DNA of 33,372 nucleotides from contig JBPYFK010000077.1 of the NCBI GenBank assembly GCA_051984675.1, positions 1-33,372 on the forward strand. The letters run 5' to 3'. This DNA comes from JBPYFK01 sp051984675 (GTDB lineage Bacteria > Actinomycetota > Actinomycetes > Mycobacteriales > Pseudonocardiaceae). The notes below the pieces were generated by a model. That model searched no databases. It was not told the origin of the DNA and saw only the letters and a list, made by a program, of their open reading frames with translations. How positions within the stretch are numbered: position 1 is the first letter of the stretch; every line of letters begins with the position of its first letter. Positions 14,933-26,441 of the stretch are shown in pieces. The translations under genes were made by a program, and so were the position numbers.

Positions 14933-16100
14933 CCCGGGTGCCGGTGAAATTCTCAGCCGCGAAGTCCAGCAGGTAGGGCAGGGCGATCCGGGCGGTGCGC
15001 CAGGTGTGCCATTCGCCCGGTTCCACGCGGACCGCGACTTTCTGCCCGTGCGCGGCGAGCTGCTGCGCGATCCACTGCGCGCCTCGCACGTCGGTCTTGG
15101 CCAGGAGGCCGGCGTGCAACATCACCGCCATGGGGAAGCGGAACCGCATCGTGGGTAGGTAGTCGTGCGGTGTGTTGGCACGAAGCGACGGCGTGCCGGC
15201 ACCCAGTAGCTCCACGCCCGCGCTTCCGGGACTGTCCTCGGTCTCCGTGGAAATGATCTCCGAATACCATTCCTGGTTGCGCAACCCGAGGTTGAGGGCG
15301 CAGAAACCGCCGCCGCTCATCCCTCCGACCGCGCGGTCGCCGCGGTCGGGCAGGGTACGGAAGCGGGTGTCGACCGCGTGTAGGACGGTTCGCGTCAGGT
15401 AGGTCTCCAGCTGCGGCCCGTGCGGGACGTTCAGGCATTCCCAGTCGGTGCCCTGACCAGCGGTCCCGTCCACCGCGACCACGATCATCGGGGCTGCGGT
15501 GTGCGAGTTGACCAGCGTTTCCAGCGTCTGAATCGCCCCGCCACCGCTGAGCCAGTCATCGGGTCCGCCGCTGGGGTAGCCGTGCACCAGGTACACCACG
15601 GGATAGCGCCGGCCGGCTTGTCTCGGATCGTCGTAGCCGGGCGGTAGGAGCACCCGTGTCCGTCCTGACGGGATACGCAGTGCGCGGTCGGGCACCGACA
15701 GATCCACCACGCGCACGGCGGACGGAGTGCCGTGCGGAACGCCGTCGCGGTTGGGGAGGCCGCTGATGGCAGCGGGCGCATCGTCGGCGACGTTGCCGCC
15801 ACTGGCGATCTCTACCAGGCGATCGAGGTCGGCCAGTGAACGTACGTATCCCACATAGCTGTTCAGCGCCGCGCCAGCTGTGCCGAGCAGCAGCGCGACC
15901 GGGACGAACCAGAGGGTGCGACGGAATGCCGAGGGACGGCTTCGCCGCCGCCATAACACCATCCCGCCAAGCGATCCCGCGGTCGCCACGGCCAGGACCG
16001 TGACCAGCAGGTAGGACTCGAATCCGCTGCGCGTGCCGGCCTGGTCAGTCACCGACACAGGCAGCAGCGGGCCCGGACCGATCGGTCCGTTTCGCAGCAC
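14904..16100 (-). CDS. membrane-anchored esterase (mycolyltransferase/esterase-D-like fold)
   Basis: A 398-residue protein. Two N-terminal membrane segments (about 28-48 and 62-85) flank an Arg-rich cytoplasmic loop, so the large C-terminal domain lies outside the cell. That domain is an alpha/beta hydrolase of the Fbp/esterase-D type: VVYLVHGYPSGGPDDW, the nucleophile elbow GGMSGGGFCALN and a His in EPGEWHTWR. The GTG at 16100 is chosen because GGAGGAAA lies 7 nt before it; the frame is open to 16136. It follows an MprF-like aminoacyl-lipid synthase on the same strand, suggesting it removes the aminoacyl group or acts on another envelope lipid. That role is inference. Confidence 0.82.
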   Translation of the reverse strand: MLRNGPIGPGPLLPVSVTDQAGTRSGFESYLLVTVLAVATAGSLGGMVLWRRRSRPSAFRRTLWFVPVALLLGTAGAALNSYVGYVRSLADLDRLVEIASGGNVADDAPAAISGLPNRDGVPHGTPSAVRVVDLSVPDRALRIPSGRTRVLLPPGYDDPRQAGRRYPVVYLVHGYPSGGPDDWLSGGGAIQTLETLVNSHTAAPMIVVAVDGTAGQGTDWECLNVPHGPQLETYLTRTVLHAVDTRFRTLPDRGDRAVGGMSGGGFCALNLGLRNQEWYSEIISTETEDSPGSAGVELLGAGTPSLRANTPHDYLPTMRFRFPMAVMLHAGLLAKTDVRGAQWIAQQLAAHGQKVAVRVEPGEWHTWRTARIALPYLLDFAAENFTGTRGAAAPPGAR

Positions 16101-16275
16101 GATCGTTTCCTCCAGAGCATGACGAATTGCGCGCACCGCCCAGTTGCGCTCAACCTTAGGGCTCCGCAGTGCCGCTGTGGGCGGAAATACCTGGAAGTGG
16201 TACGAAACGAACCGTTCGACAAGAGAGTGCGTTCGGAGCGTGATTCCTGGCGCGTACCGGTCATCGCGCCGCTCG

Positions 16276-18042
16276 TTATCCGAGCGCGCGGTGCTCGCCT
16301 CCCAACCACCAGGGTCGGGTGAGGAACGCTTCCGCCTGGAGTGCGGACAGACCGATTCGCGGCAGGTCGCGGGCGGAGTCGAAGCAGACGAAGCGCGGCT
16401 CCCAGCGTGGGCGGTACTTGGCGTTCGACCGGTACAGCGACTCGATCTGCCAGAACCGGGACGCCTCCAGCAAGGCGCGCCGCCACAGTCGCAGCACCGG
16501 CCCGGCGCCGATCCGCTCGCCGCGCGCGAACACCGAGCGGAAAACGGCGAAATTGAGCGAGATGTGCTCGACTCCGAGCGCGGGTGCCGCGCTGATCAGC
16601 TTGGTGATCATGAACTCGGTCAGCCCGTTGTCCGATTCCCGGTCCCGGCGCATGAGATCCAGCGACAGGCCCGAATCCCCCCAGGGCACCAGATGCAGCA
16701 GACCGTGCATTCGGCCGTCGGCGTCGAACGCGCGGACCAGCACGCATCGCCCGTCGTCGGGCTCGCCGAAACGCCCCAGCGCCATCGAGAAGCCGCGTTC
16801 GGTACTGCCGTCCCGCCACGCTGCCGCGAGATCCCGGACGCGGTCGATCTCCCGCGCGTCGAGATCGCCGAGACGGGCGACCTGGGCCGTGGTGCCGGCA
16901 CGCTCGATGCGGTGGACGGCCTGGCGAACCGTGCGCATCTCGCGACCGGCGAGCGTGAACTCGTCAACGTCCACAATGGCCTCGTCCCCGAGCTCCAGCG
17001 CATCGAATCCGTACCGGTGAAAGACCTTGGCACCACGCTCACTGGCGGCCAGCACGCCTGGTACCCAGGCGTGCTCCCTTGCCTGCTCCAGCCAGGACTG
17101 GATGGCGCCGGGCCATGCCTCGACATCGCCGAGGGGGTCGCCGGAAGCGAGGCAGACCCCGCCGACGACGCGGTAGGCGATCGCGGACTTGCCGGTAGGC
17201 GAGAAGACCAGCGACTTGTCATCGCGCAGCGCGAAATACCCGAGCGAGTCCTGGTCACCGTGCGCGTCCAGCAGCTCTCGCACCCTTCGGGCCGCGTCCG
17301 CCGAGTGCACCGGCGGGGCCCCTCCAGCGCGCAGCAGCGCTGCCAGCAGCGTCAGCAAGGCGATGAGGCCGAGTACGCCGAGGACCAACTCGGAGCGTGC
17401 CTCCAGGTACGGGGATCGGTAGTCGAGCGGGCCGGGGAGGCCGGCGAGCCCGGCGGCGGCCTCGCCGATCAGGGCCAGCAGCCTGGGGTGGCCGACCAGG
17501 TCGTGCCGCCGGATCGCGAGGAAGGCGGTCCCGGCCAGCAGCCCGCAGGCCGGGACCGCGACGACGGCGAGCCACGCCGTGCGCCGGGACACCGGATCGG
17601 CGGCGGCCTTGAAGGCCGGCGCGGTGAGCAGCAACCCGACCAGGACGAGCCCGGCCAGCGCGGCTTCCTCGTAGTCCAGGCCCTTGATCACGTGCAACGC
17701 GGTGGCGCTGCCGGACAGGGCCACCGCCACCACCCAAGCGCGGTGCTTGCGACGCCGTAGCCCCTTCGCGACCCAGACCAGCGCGAACCCGGTGGCCAGC
17801 GCCGCCCCCGTGGCCACCGCCGGGGCGAACGGGGGCAGGAGTTCGATGACGACCTGGGTCCGATGGCGCCAGCTGGGTACGAGAGCGCTGACCACGGTCA
17901 CAGCACCGAGGAACCACACCACCCGCGACATCCAGATCGGCGCCCACGCGGTCCGGCTGGACCACAGGCGGGACCAGGAGCCCACCCGCCGTGGTCGCCG
18001 CGCCGGTTGTGCCGGCTGCTCGGTGCCGATCTTGTTCCCCAT
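16276..18042 (-). CDS. MprF-like aminoacyl-lipid synthase (DUF2156), no LysRS domain
   Basis: A 588-residue membrane enzyme. Residues 30-265 contain about six or seven membrane segments; residues 280-580 form the DUF2156 aminoacyltransferase domain, a tandem GNAT-like fold seen in MprF and LysX. Recognisable blocks include YFALRDDKSLVFSPTGKSAI, GGVCLASGDPLGD and LSLDLMRRD. Such enzymes transfer an aminoacyl group from tRNA to phosphatidylglycerol or diacylglycerol, lowering envelope charge. Unlike mycobacterial LysX there is no fused lysyl-tRNA synthetase, so the amino acid is unknown. ATG 18042 has only a weak ribosome-binding site. It heads the minus-strand operon with the esterase and ABC transporter. 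Confidence 0.85.
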   Translation of the reverse strand: MGNKIGTEQPAQPARRPRRVGSWSRLWSSRTAWAPIWMSRVVWFLGAVTVVSALVPSWRHRTQVVIELLPPFAPAVATGAALATGFALVWVAKGLRRRKHRAWVVAVALSGSATALHVIKGLDYEEAALAGLVLVGLLLTAPAFKAAADPVSRRTAWLAVVAVPACGLLAGTAFLAIRRHDLVGHPRLLALIGEAAAGLAGLPGPLDYRSPYLEARSELVLGVLGLIALLTLLAALLRAGGAPPVHSADAARRVRELLDAHGDQDSLGYFALRDDKSLVFSPTGKSAIAYRVVGGVCLASGDPLGDVEAWPGAIQSWLEQAREHAWVPGVLAASERGAKVFHRYGFDALELGDEAIVDVDEFTLAGREMRTVRQAVHRIERAGTTAQVARLGDLDAREIDRVRDLAAAWRDGSTERGFSMALGRFGEPDDGRCVLVRAFDADGRMHGLLHLVPWGDSGLSLDLMRRDRESDNGLTEFMITKLISAAPALGVEHISLNFAVFRSVFARGERIGAGPVLRLWRRALLEASRFWQIESLYRSNAKYRPRWEPRFVCFDSARDLPRIGLSALQAEAFLTRPWWLGGEHRALG

Positions 18043-18134
18043 CTCGCTGCCAAGCTCGACCTGCGGTTCCGTCCTGGATTATGACGGCTGCGCGACCCGG
18101 CGGCTGAGCAGGTCTCATCCGGTATGCGCAACGG

Positions 18135-18890
18135 TCAGCGGGCGCGCTCGGCACCCCCGTCCACGTGAATCACCTGACCGGTCACGTGGGCGGATTCCGG
18201 GGCCGCCAACCACCTGATCGTGTGAGCGACGTCCTGCGGAGTACCGACCCGTTTGGTGACGGTCTGCGCCACCATCGCCTGGTGTGCCTCCTCGGAAAGC
18301 CCGGTGCCGAAGAACTCGGTGTCCGGGATGTATCCGGGTGCTACGACGTTGACCGTGGTGCCCGCTGGACCGAGTTCTTCGGCCAGGGTGACCACGTAGG
18401 ACGCGACCGCGGCCTTGGCGGCCCCGTAGGAGGCGCGCGGGCGATAGGCGGCGATCGATCCGATCAGCACCACGCGACCGCCGGAAGGCGGGAGCAACTC
18501 CCGCAGTGATTCCGTCAGCAGCACGGCGGTGAGCACGTTCGCTTCGAAGTTCGCCGTCCATGCCCTTGCCGTGCCGGCCAGCTCCTGGGTGTCCACCGTG
18601 CCGTTGCGCAGCGCGTTTCCGCCTGCGTTGTTCACCAGCACATCCACCCGGCCGTACTCGCTGGCGATCCGATCGCGGACTCGGCCGACCTGGTCTGGAT
18701 CGGTCAGATCGGCAGGATGGAACGACACCGCTGCGTCCGGCGTCGTGGCGTTGATCTCCTTGGCGGTTCGGGCCAGCACTTCGGGGCGTCGCCCGAGGAG
18801 CACGATCCGCTCGCCCTCCCGGGCGAAGCTCTCCGCGGTCGCGCGACCGATTCCGGTCCCGCCGCCGCTGATGACCACTACTCGACTCAA
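18135..18890 (-). CDS. short-chain dehydrogenase/reductase
   Basis: A 251-residue classical SDR. SGGGTGIGRA is the cofactor loop, NNAGG the structural motif, the serine is in LIGSIAAY, and YGAAKAAV carries Tyr and Lys. The closing block VTGQVIHVDGG is typical of FabG-like oxidoreductases. The start is a TTG at 18890, preceded by GGAG on the minus strand; starting further upstream would add some 80 residues from the promoter region. It diverges from the FdxA gene. The substrate cannot be read from the sequence. Confidence 0.87.
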   Translation of the reverse strand: MSRVVVISGGGTGIGRATAESFAREGERIVLLGRRPEVLARTAKEINATTPDAAVSFHPADLTDPDQVGRVRDRIASEYGRVDVLVNNAGGNALRNGTVDTQELAGTARAWTANFEANVLTAVLLTESLRELLPPSGGRVVLIGSIAAYRPRASYGAAKAAVASYVVTLAEELGPAGTTVNVVAPGYIPDTEFFGTGLSEEAHQAMVAQTVTKRVGTPQDVAHTIRWLAAPESAHVTGQVIHVDGGAERAR

Positions 18891-19022
18891 TGCCCGCTCC
18901 TTCAGCTTGCGGTCTGTCGACCGCCGATCATGACGAAGTGTCTGGTCACCCTGCCAGCGGTTATTTGTCCTGGGTTCCCGCGTCCGGGCATGGGATGACC
19001 AGGGGATGGGTAACACCTGGGT

Positions 19023-19346
19023 ATGACCTATGTGATCACCGAGCCCTGCGTCGACGTGCTGGACAGGTCCTGCATCGATGAATGCCCGGTCGACTGCATC
19101 TACGAGGGCAGCCGCATGCTCTACATCCACCCCGACGAATGCATCGACTGCGCGGCGTGCGAGCCCGTCTGCCCGGTGGAAGCCATCTACTACGAGGACG
19201 ACGTGCCCGATGAGTGGACCGAGTACACCCGGGCCAACGCGGACTTCTTCGAGGATCTGGGTTCGCCGGGCGGCGCCGCCAAGGTCGGCAAGATTGGCCG
19301 AGATGTTCCGCTGATCAGTGACCTTCCCCCGCGCACGCCAGAGTGA
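19023..19346 (+). CDS. fdxA: 7Fe ferredoxin FdxA
   Basis: A 107-residue ferredoxin of the actinobacterial 3Fe-4S/4Fe-4S type. Cys9, Cys17, Cys21 and Cys25 lie in the N-terminal half; the second cluster motif is Cys40-x2-Cys43-x2-Cys46-x3-Cys50-Pro. MTYVITEPC and the acidic YEDDVPDEW segment are typical. It carries electrons to P450s or other oxidoreductases in the cytoplasm. In Mycobacterium tuberculosis fdxA belongs to the DevR regulon; I saw no DevR box here. The gene diverges from an SDR and is convergent with a TetR gene. A four-copy tandem repeat follows its stop. Confidence 0.95.
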   Translation: MTYVITEPCVDVLDRSCIDECPVDCIYEGSRMLYIHPDECIDCAACEPVCPVEAIYYEDDVPDEWTEYTRANADFFEDLGSPGGAAKVGKIGRDVPLISDLPPRTPE

Positions 19347-19347
19347 G

Positions 19348-19411
19348 CCCCGAGTAAGACCTGCCCCGAGTCAGACCTGCCCCGAGTCAGACCTGCCCAG
19401 AGTCAGATCTG
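19348..19411. repeat. 16-bp tandem repeat, four copies, between convergent genes
   Basis: The unit CCCCGAGTCAGACCTG occurs at 19364-19379 and 19380-19395 exactly, at 19348-19363 with one change, and at 19396-19411 with two changes. It starts right after the fdxA stop and ends 13 bp before the end of the convergent TetR gene. It is too short and has no spacers, so it is not a CRISPR. Confidence 0.95.
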
Positions 19412-19424
19412 GCCCGGACGCGGT

Positions 19425-20123
19425 CTACTCGTCGCCTCGGTCACCGCGCCACCGGAGATCGGTGGAGTTCACCCGCCGACCTGGCAGAGGGCTCGGCAGC
19501 GGGGTGCGGAGGCCGTCGAGCACGAGTGAGAGGTAGCGGTCCGGGGCCGCGGCCGCCAGCTCGTGGGAAATCGGGGGCAGCGGGCGGAGCAGCAGCGACA
19601 GGATGAGCGCGATGTCCCCCGCGCCGATGTCCGAGCGCAACGTGCCCTCGGCCTGAGCCGCCGCCACCAGGCGGTCCAGCAGCCCGATCAACTCCTGCCG
19701 GATCCGCAAGGCGTCCTCGTCTTCGGCAAGCACGCCTTGCGCTCGCGCGGAGTGCACGGCCAGCTGGACGGTCAGTCGCAGGCCGGTTCCGAGGTGGAGG
19801 AACCGGGTGAGCGCCTGCCACGCGTCCGGCTCCTCCTCGGCCGCCGCGCGGGCGTTGTCGAGCACCATTCGGAAGTTCTCGACGGCGACCGCCCGGATCA
19901 GCGACTCCCGGTCGGGGAACCGCCGGTAGAGGGTGCCGACTCCGACGCCGGCCGCGCGGGCGATCTCCTCCATCGGTACTTCGGTGCCCTGCTCGGCGAA
20001 GATCGCTGTCGCCGCCGCGATGATCTGGTCGCGGTTGCGGCGGGCGTCCGCCCGCAACCGGGTGGTCCCCGGGGTCGGCGCCGTGCCACCTGTAGTTTCC
20101 GCGCTCGCCCGCTCGGCCGTCAC
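19425..20123 (-). CDS. TetR-family transcriptional regulator
   Basis: A regulator of about 232 residues. The N-terminal helix-turn-helix reads IIAAATAIFAEQGTEVPM, then IARAAGVGVGTLYRRFPDR, typical of TetR. The C-terminal ligand domain is variable. I chose GTG 20123, preceded by AGGCAGGC; the frame is open to 20177 but the extra residues are unlike a protein start. It diverges from the P450-ferredoxin operon across about 150 bp, so it probably represses that operon and itself. The C-terminal tail is Arg/Pro-rich and unconserved. Confidence 0.87.
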   Translation of the reverse strand: MTAERASAETTGGTAPTPGTTRLRADARRNRDQIIAAATAIFAEQGTEVPMEEIARAAGVGVGTLYRRFPDRESLIRAVAVENFRMVLDNARAAAEEEPDAWQALTRFLHLGTGLRLTVQLAVHSARAQGVLAEDEDALRIRQELIGLLDRLVAAAQAEGTLRSDIGAGDIALILSLLLRPLPPISHELAAAAPDRYLSLVLDGLRTPLPSPLPGRRVNSTDLRWRGDRGDE

Positions 20124-20202
20124 TGCTGCCTGCCTCGATCCACAACGCTGTCTGGACGGCGTGATTCTCGCATGCAAATAACTGGACGTCGTCCTTCCGT
20201 TT

Positions 20203-20210
20203 CGGTACCG
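20203..20210. promoter_or_regulatory. possible TetR operator in the TetR-P450 divergent promoter
   Basis: CGGTACCG is a perfect 8-bp palindrome near the middle of the 154-bp gap between the TetR and P450 genes. Flanking CTTCCG (left) and CGGAAG (right) add a wider inverted pair. This is suggestive only; the palindrome is short. Confidence 0.25.
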
Positions 20211-20277
20211 TCAAGGATAACCGGAAGATAGTCCTCCAGATCCGTGCCGTTGAGTCGCTTCCGCAATGGGGTTCGCC

Positions 20278-21498
20278 ATGACTGACGCCGTCGTCCACGA
20301 CCAGCACGAGCACCCGACGTTTCCGATCGCGCGTACGTGCCCGTTCGACCCGCCTGCCGAGTACGGCCAGTTACGCGCCGAGCATCCGGTGGCGCGCGTG
20401 CGGACGCTCGGCGGCGGTACAGCGTGGCTGGTGACGCGTCATGCGGACGTGCGCGCGGTCCTCGGTGACCCGCGGTTCAGCTCAGACCGCAGGCGCGAGG
20501 GCTTCCCCCGGCTCGTGCCCGGGCAGGCGCAGGCCGTTCCCGCCCTGCGGCCAGCGTTGATCTCGATGGACCCGCCGGAACACACCCAGGCGCGGCGCGC
20601 GGTGCTCGGGGAGTTCACCGTCCGGCGGATGGAGGCACTGCGCCCGCGCATCCAGGAGATCGTGGACGACTGCATCGACACGATGCTGACCCTCCCGCGC
20701 CCGGTCGACCTCGTGCGGGAGTTCTCGCTTCCGGTGCCCTCGCTGGTGATCTGCGAGCTGCTCGGGGTTCCCTATGCGGATCACGAGTACTTCCAGACCC
20801 GGACCTCGAAGATGGTCCGCCGCAGCACCAGCGTCGAGGAACGGGTCGGGGCGATCACGGACATTCGATCCTATTTGGACGATCTCGTCACGCGCAAGGA
20901 ACGGGAGCCCGGCGATGATCTGATCGGCCGGCAGATCGTCAAGCAGCGGGAGAGCGGCACGGTCGACCACGACGAACTGGTGAGTCTGGCGGTGCTGCTG
21001 CTGATCGCCGGGCACGAGACCACGGCCAACATGATCTCGTTGGGCACGGTGGGCCTGCTGGAGAACCCGGATCAGCTCGACGTCATCGTCTCGGACCCGT
21101 CGAAGACCTTGCCGGCCGTCGAGGAGCTGTTGCGCTACTTCAGCATCGTGGAAGGTGTGACCGCCCGGATGGCGCTGGAAGACGTCGAGGTGGGAGGGGT
21201 GCTGATCCGCGCCGGCGAGGGCGTGATCGCGCTCGGTCCGGCCGCCAACCGTGACCCGGAGGTCTTCGATCACGCCGACGATCTCGACGTCGAGCGGGGT
21301 GCCCGGCAGCACGTCGCTTTCGGATTCGGTCCGCACCAGTGCCTCGGGCAGAACCTGGCGCGGATGGAACTCCAGATCGTCTTCGACACGTTGTTCCGGC
21401 GTCTGCCGGGCTTGCGGCTCGCACGCCCGGTCGACCAGCTCCCCTTCAAGGACGACGCGAACGTTTACGGACTCTACGAGCTTCCGGTGACCTGGTAA
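20278..21498 (+). CDS. cytochrome P450, CYP105-like
   Basis: A 406-residue soluble bacterial P450. The I-helix oxygen-activation motif is AGHETT (from Ala244), the K-helix ExxR is in EELLRYF (Glu283, Arg286), and the haem-binding loop is FGFGPHQCLGQ with Cys355 as thiolate ligand. LISMDPPEHTQARR is typical of CYP105 and related actinomycete families. It uses electrons probably delivered by the 3Fe-4S ferredoxin encoded 22 bp downstream. The ATG at 20278 follows a GGGG; an ATG at 20266 is also possible. The substrate is unknown. Likely controlled by the divergent TetR regulator. Confidence 0.93.
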   Translation: MTDAVVHDQHEHPTFPIARTCPFDPPAEYGQLRAEHPVARVRTLGGGTAWLVTRHADVRAVLGDPRFSSDRRREGFPRLVPGQAQAVPALRPALISMDPPEHTQARRAVLGEFTVRRMEALRPRIQEIVDDCIDTMLTLPRPVDLVREFSLPVPSLVICELLGVPYADHEYFQTRTSKMVRRSTSVEERVGAITDIRSYLDDLVTRKEREPGDDLIGRQIVKQRESGTVDHDELVSLAVLLLIAGHETTANMISLGTVGLLENPDQLDVIVSDPSKTLPAVEELLRYFSIVEGVTARMALEDVEVGGVLIRAGEGVIALGPAANRDPEVFDHADDLDVERGARQHVAFGFGPHQCLGQNLARMELQIVFDTLFRRLPGLRLARPVDQLPFKDDANVYGLYELPVTW

Positions 21499-21520
21499 CC
21501 ACACGACGTGGGGGTATGAC

Positions 21521-21727
21521 ATGCGAATCCGGGCTGATACCGAGCGCTGCGTGGGTGCGGGGCAGTGTGTGCTGACCGAACCCTCGGTGTTCGACCAGAA
21601 CGACGACGACGGAACCGTGGTCCTGCGGACCGAGACCGTGGACGGGCCGGTCGCCGACGCGGTGCGCGAGGCGGTCGCCCTGTGCCCGTCGCAAGCGCTG
21701 TCTCTCGTGGATGATGAGCCGGCTTGA
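21521..21727 (+). CDS. 3Fe-4S ferredoxin, P450 partner
   Basis: A 68-residue ferredoxin of the type found beside actinomycete P450s. Cys10, Cys16 (CVGAGQC) and Cys55 (LCPSQAL) form a three-cysteine 3Fe-4S site; the usual fourth cysteine position is an alanine-containing GAG segment. It starts 22 bp after the P450 stop and is almost certainly co-transcribed, donating electrons to that P450. A strong hairpin follows 26 bp after the stop. Confidence 0.93.
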   Translation: MRIRADTERCVGAGQCVLTEPSVFDQNDDDGTVVLRTETVDGPVADAVREAVALCPSQALSLVDDEPA

Positions 21728-21753
21728 TCTGAACCCGCCCGCCTGATTGGGAA

Positions 21754-21783
21754 ACGGTCGAGTTCCACAATGGACTCGACCGT
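21754..21783 (+). terminator. hairpin terminator of the P450-ferredoxin operon
   Basis: ACGGTCGAGT (21754-21763) pairs with ACTCGACCGT (21774-21783). CCA and TGG extend the stem past one bulged T to a 3-nt loop. It follows the ferredoxin stop by 26 bp and is the strongest hairpin in this gap. Confidence 0.85.
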
Positions 21784-21804
21784 CGTCAGGTGCTGGTGCC
21801 AGGG

Positions 21805-21840
21805 TTTCTGACACTTATGCTGTTTTTGACACCTATGCTG
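21805..21840 (+). repeat. 18-bp direct repeat before the DevR-like gene
   Basis: TTTCTGACACTTATGCTG (21805-21822) is followed directly by TTTTTGACACCTATGCTG, with 16 of 18 positions the same. The second copy contains TTGACA (21826-21831). The pair is AT-richer than its surroundings and lies 57 bp before the regulator start, so it may be a promoter with a tandem regulator site. Confidence 0.7.
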
Positions 21841-21897
21841 GGGATAGCCCCGATGACAGTGATGGGCCCCGGACCGTGGTGATGGCAGGCGGTCGAT

Positions 21898-22554
21898 ATG
21901 ACGACAAAAGTATTCGTCGTGGATGATCACGAGGTGATCCGGTGGGGCATCGCGTCCCTCCTGAAGACGCAGGCTGACCTCGACGTCGTCGGCGAGGCCG
22001 GTTCGGTCGCGGAGGCGCTGGTCTGGGTGCCGGAGAAGGCGCCGGACGTCGCGGTGTTGGATGTCCGCCTTCCCGACGGCAACGGCGTCGAGCTCTGCCG
22101 GGAGCTGCGGTCCCGGATGCCCGAGCTGCGCTGCCTCATGCTGACGTCGTTCGACGACCGGGACGCGTTGATGGACGCCATCCTGGCCGGCGCCGCCGGG
22201 TTCGTGCTCAAGGGAGTGGTGGGCGACGAGCTGGTCAAGTCGATCCGCACCGCCGGCGCCGGCGAGTCCCTGCTCAACGCCAAGGAGACCTCGGCGATGC
22301 TGGCCTGGCTGCGCAGGCAGCAGGAGCAGGACGACCCGCTGCGCGTGCTCACCGAGCGTGAGCGGGAAGTGCTGGAGCTGATCGGTGAGGGTCTGACCAA
22401 CCGGCAGATCGGCGAGCGCATGTTCCTCGCCGAGAAGACGGTCAAGAACTACGTTTCGCAACTGCTGGCCAAGCTCGACATGAAGCGTCGCAGTCAGGCA
22501 GCCGTGCTGGCAGCCGAGATACGGATGGACCGCGACTCGCGAAACCGCACGTGA
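21898..22554 (+). CDS. DevR/DosR-like NarL-family response regulator
   Basis: A 218-residue two-component response regulator. The receiver (1-120) has VFVVDDHEVIR, phospho-acceptor Asp55 in VLDVRLPDGNG, and Lys105 in FVLKG. The LuxR-type helix-turn-helix (150-205) reads LTEREREVLELIGEGLTN, then FLAEKTVKNYVSQLLAKL. The overall pattern, including the VLDVRLPDGNGVELCREL block, closely follows mycobacterial DevR (DosR), the hypoxia/NO regulator. The next gene, 81 bp downstream, encodes a hybrid kinase rather than a DosS-type GAF kinase, although that kinase also contains a GAF domain. No DevR box was seen nearby. Confidence 0.9.
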   Translation: MTTKVFVVDDHEVIRWGIASLLKTQADLDVVGEAGSVAEALVWVPEKAPDVAVLDVRLPDGNGVELCRELRSRMPELRCLMLTSFDDRDALMDAILAGAAGFVLKGVVGDELVKSIRTAGAGESLLNAKETSAMLAWLRRQQEQDDPLRVLTEREREVLELIGEGLTNRQIGERMFLAEKTVKNYVSQLLAKLDMKRRSQAAVLAAEIRMDRDSRNRT

Positions 22555-22635
22555 CCGGGGATGGACTCCCGGGCATGGGGGAGCGATGTCCGCAGCGGCC
22601 CAGGCGTCTCACCGTGGTCCTGCCCAGGAGGCGTG

Positions 22636-26367
<3,732 letters not shown>

Positions 26368-26441
26368 TCGACCACCTACGCGACCGCATGCCGCAGAGAG
26401 TCCTTAAGGTGAGCGTGATCTGATCGGTTCGGTCAAGGAGC

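Noticed and set aside
16144..17760. A 538-codon plus-strand frame opposite the MprF-like gene
   Set aside because: Gln/Glu/Arg-rich with no recognisable domain; the opposite strand has a conserved DUF2156 domain with membrane segments.
19348..19411. CRISPR array
   Set aside because: The 16-bp units abut with no spacers, and there are no cas genes.
21728..21897. DevR/DosR box upstream of the DevR-like gene
   Set aside because: No GGGACT-N-AGTCCC-type sequence was found in the gap; only a terminator and an unrelated 18-bp direct repeat are present.
20482..22461. A 659-codon minus-strand frame opposite the P450, ferredoxin and regulator genes
   Set aside because: It spans three well-supported plus-strand genes and a terminator. 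Its sequence is Arg/His/Gln/Asp-rich and unlike any family.
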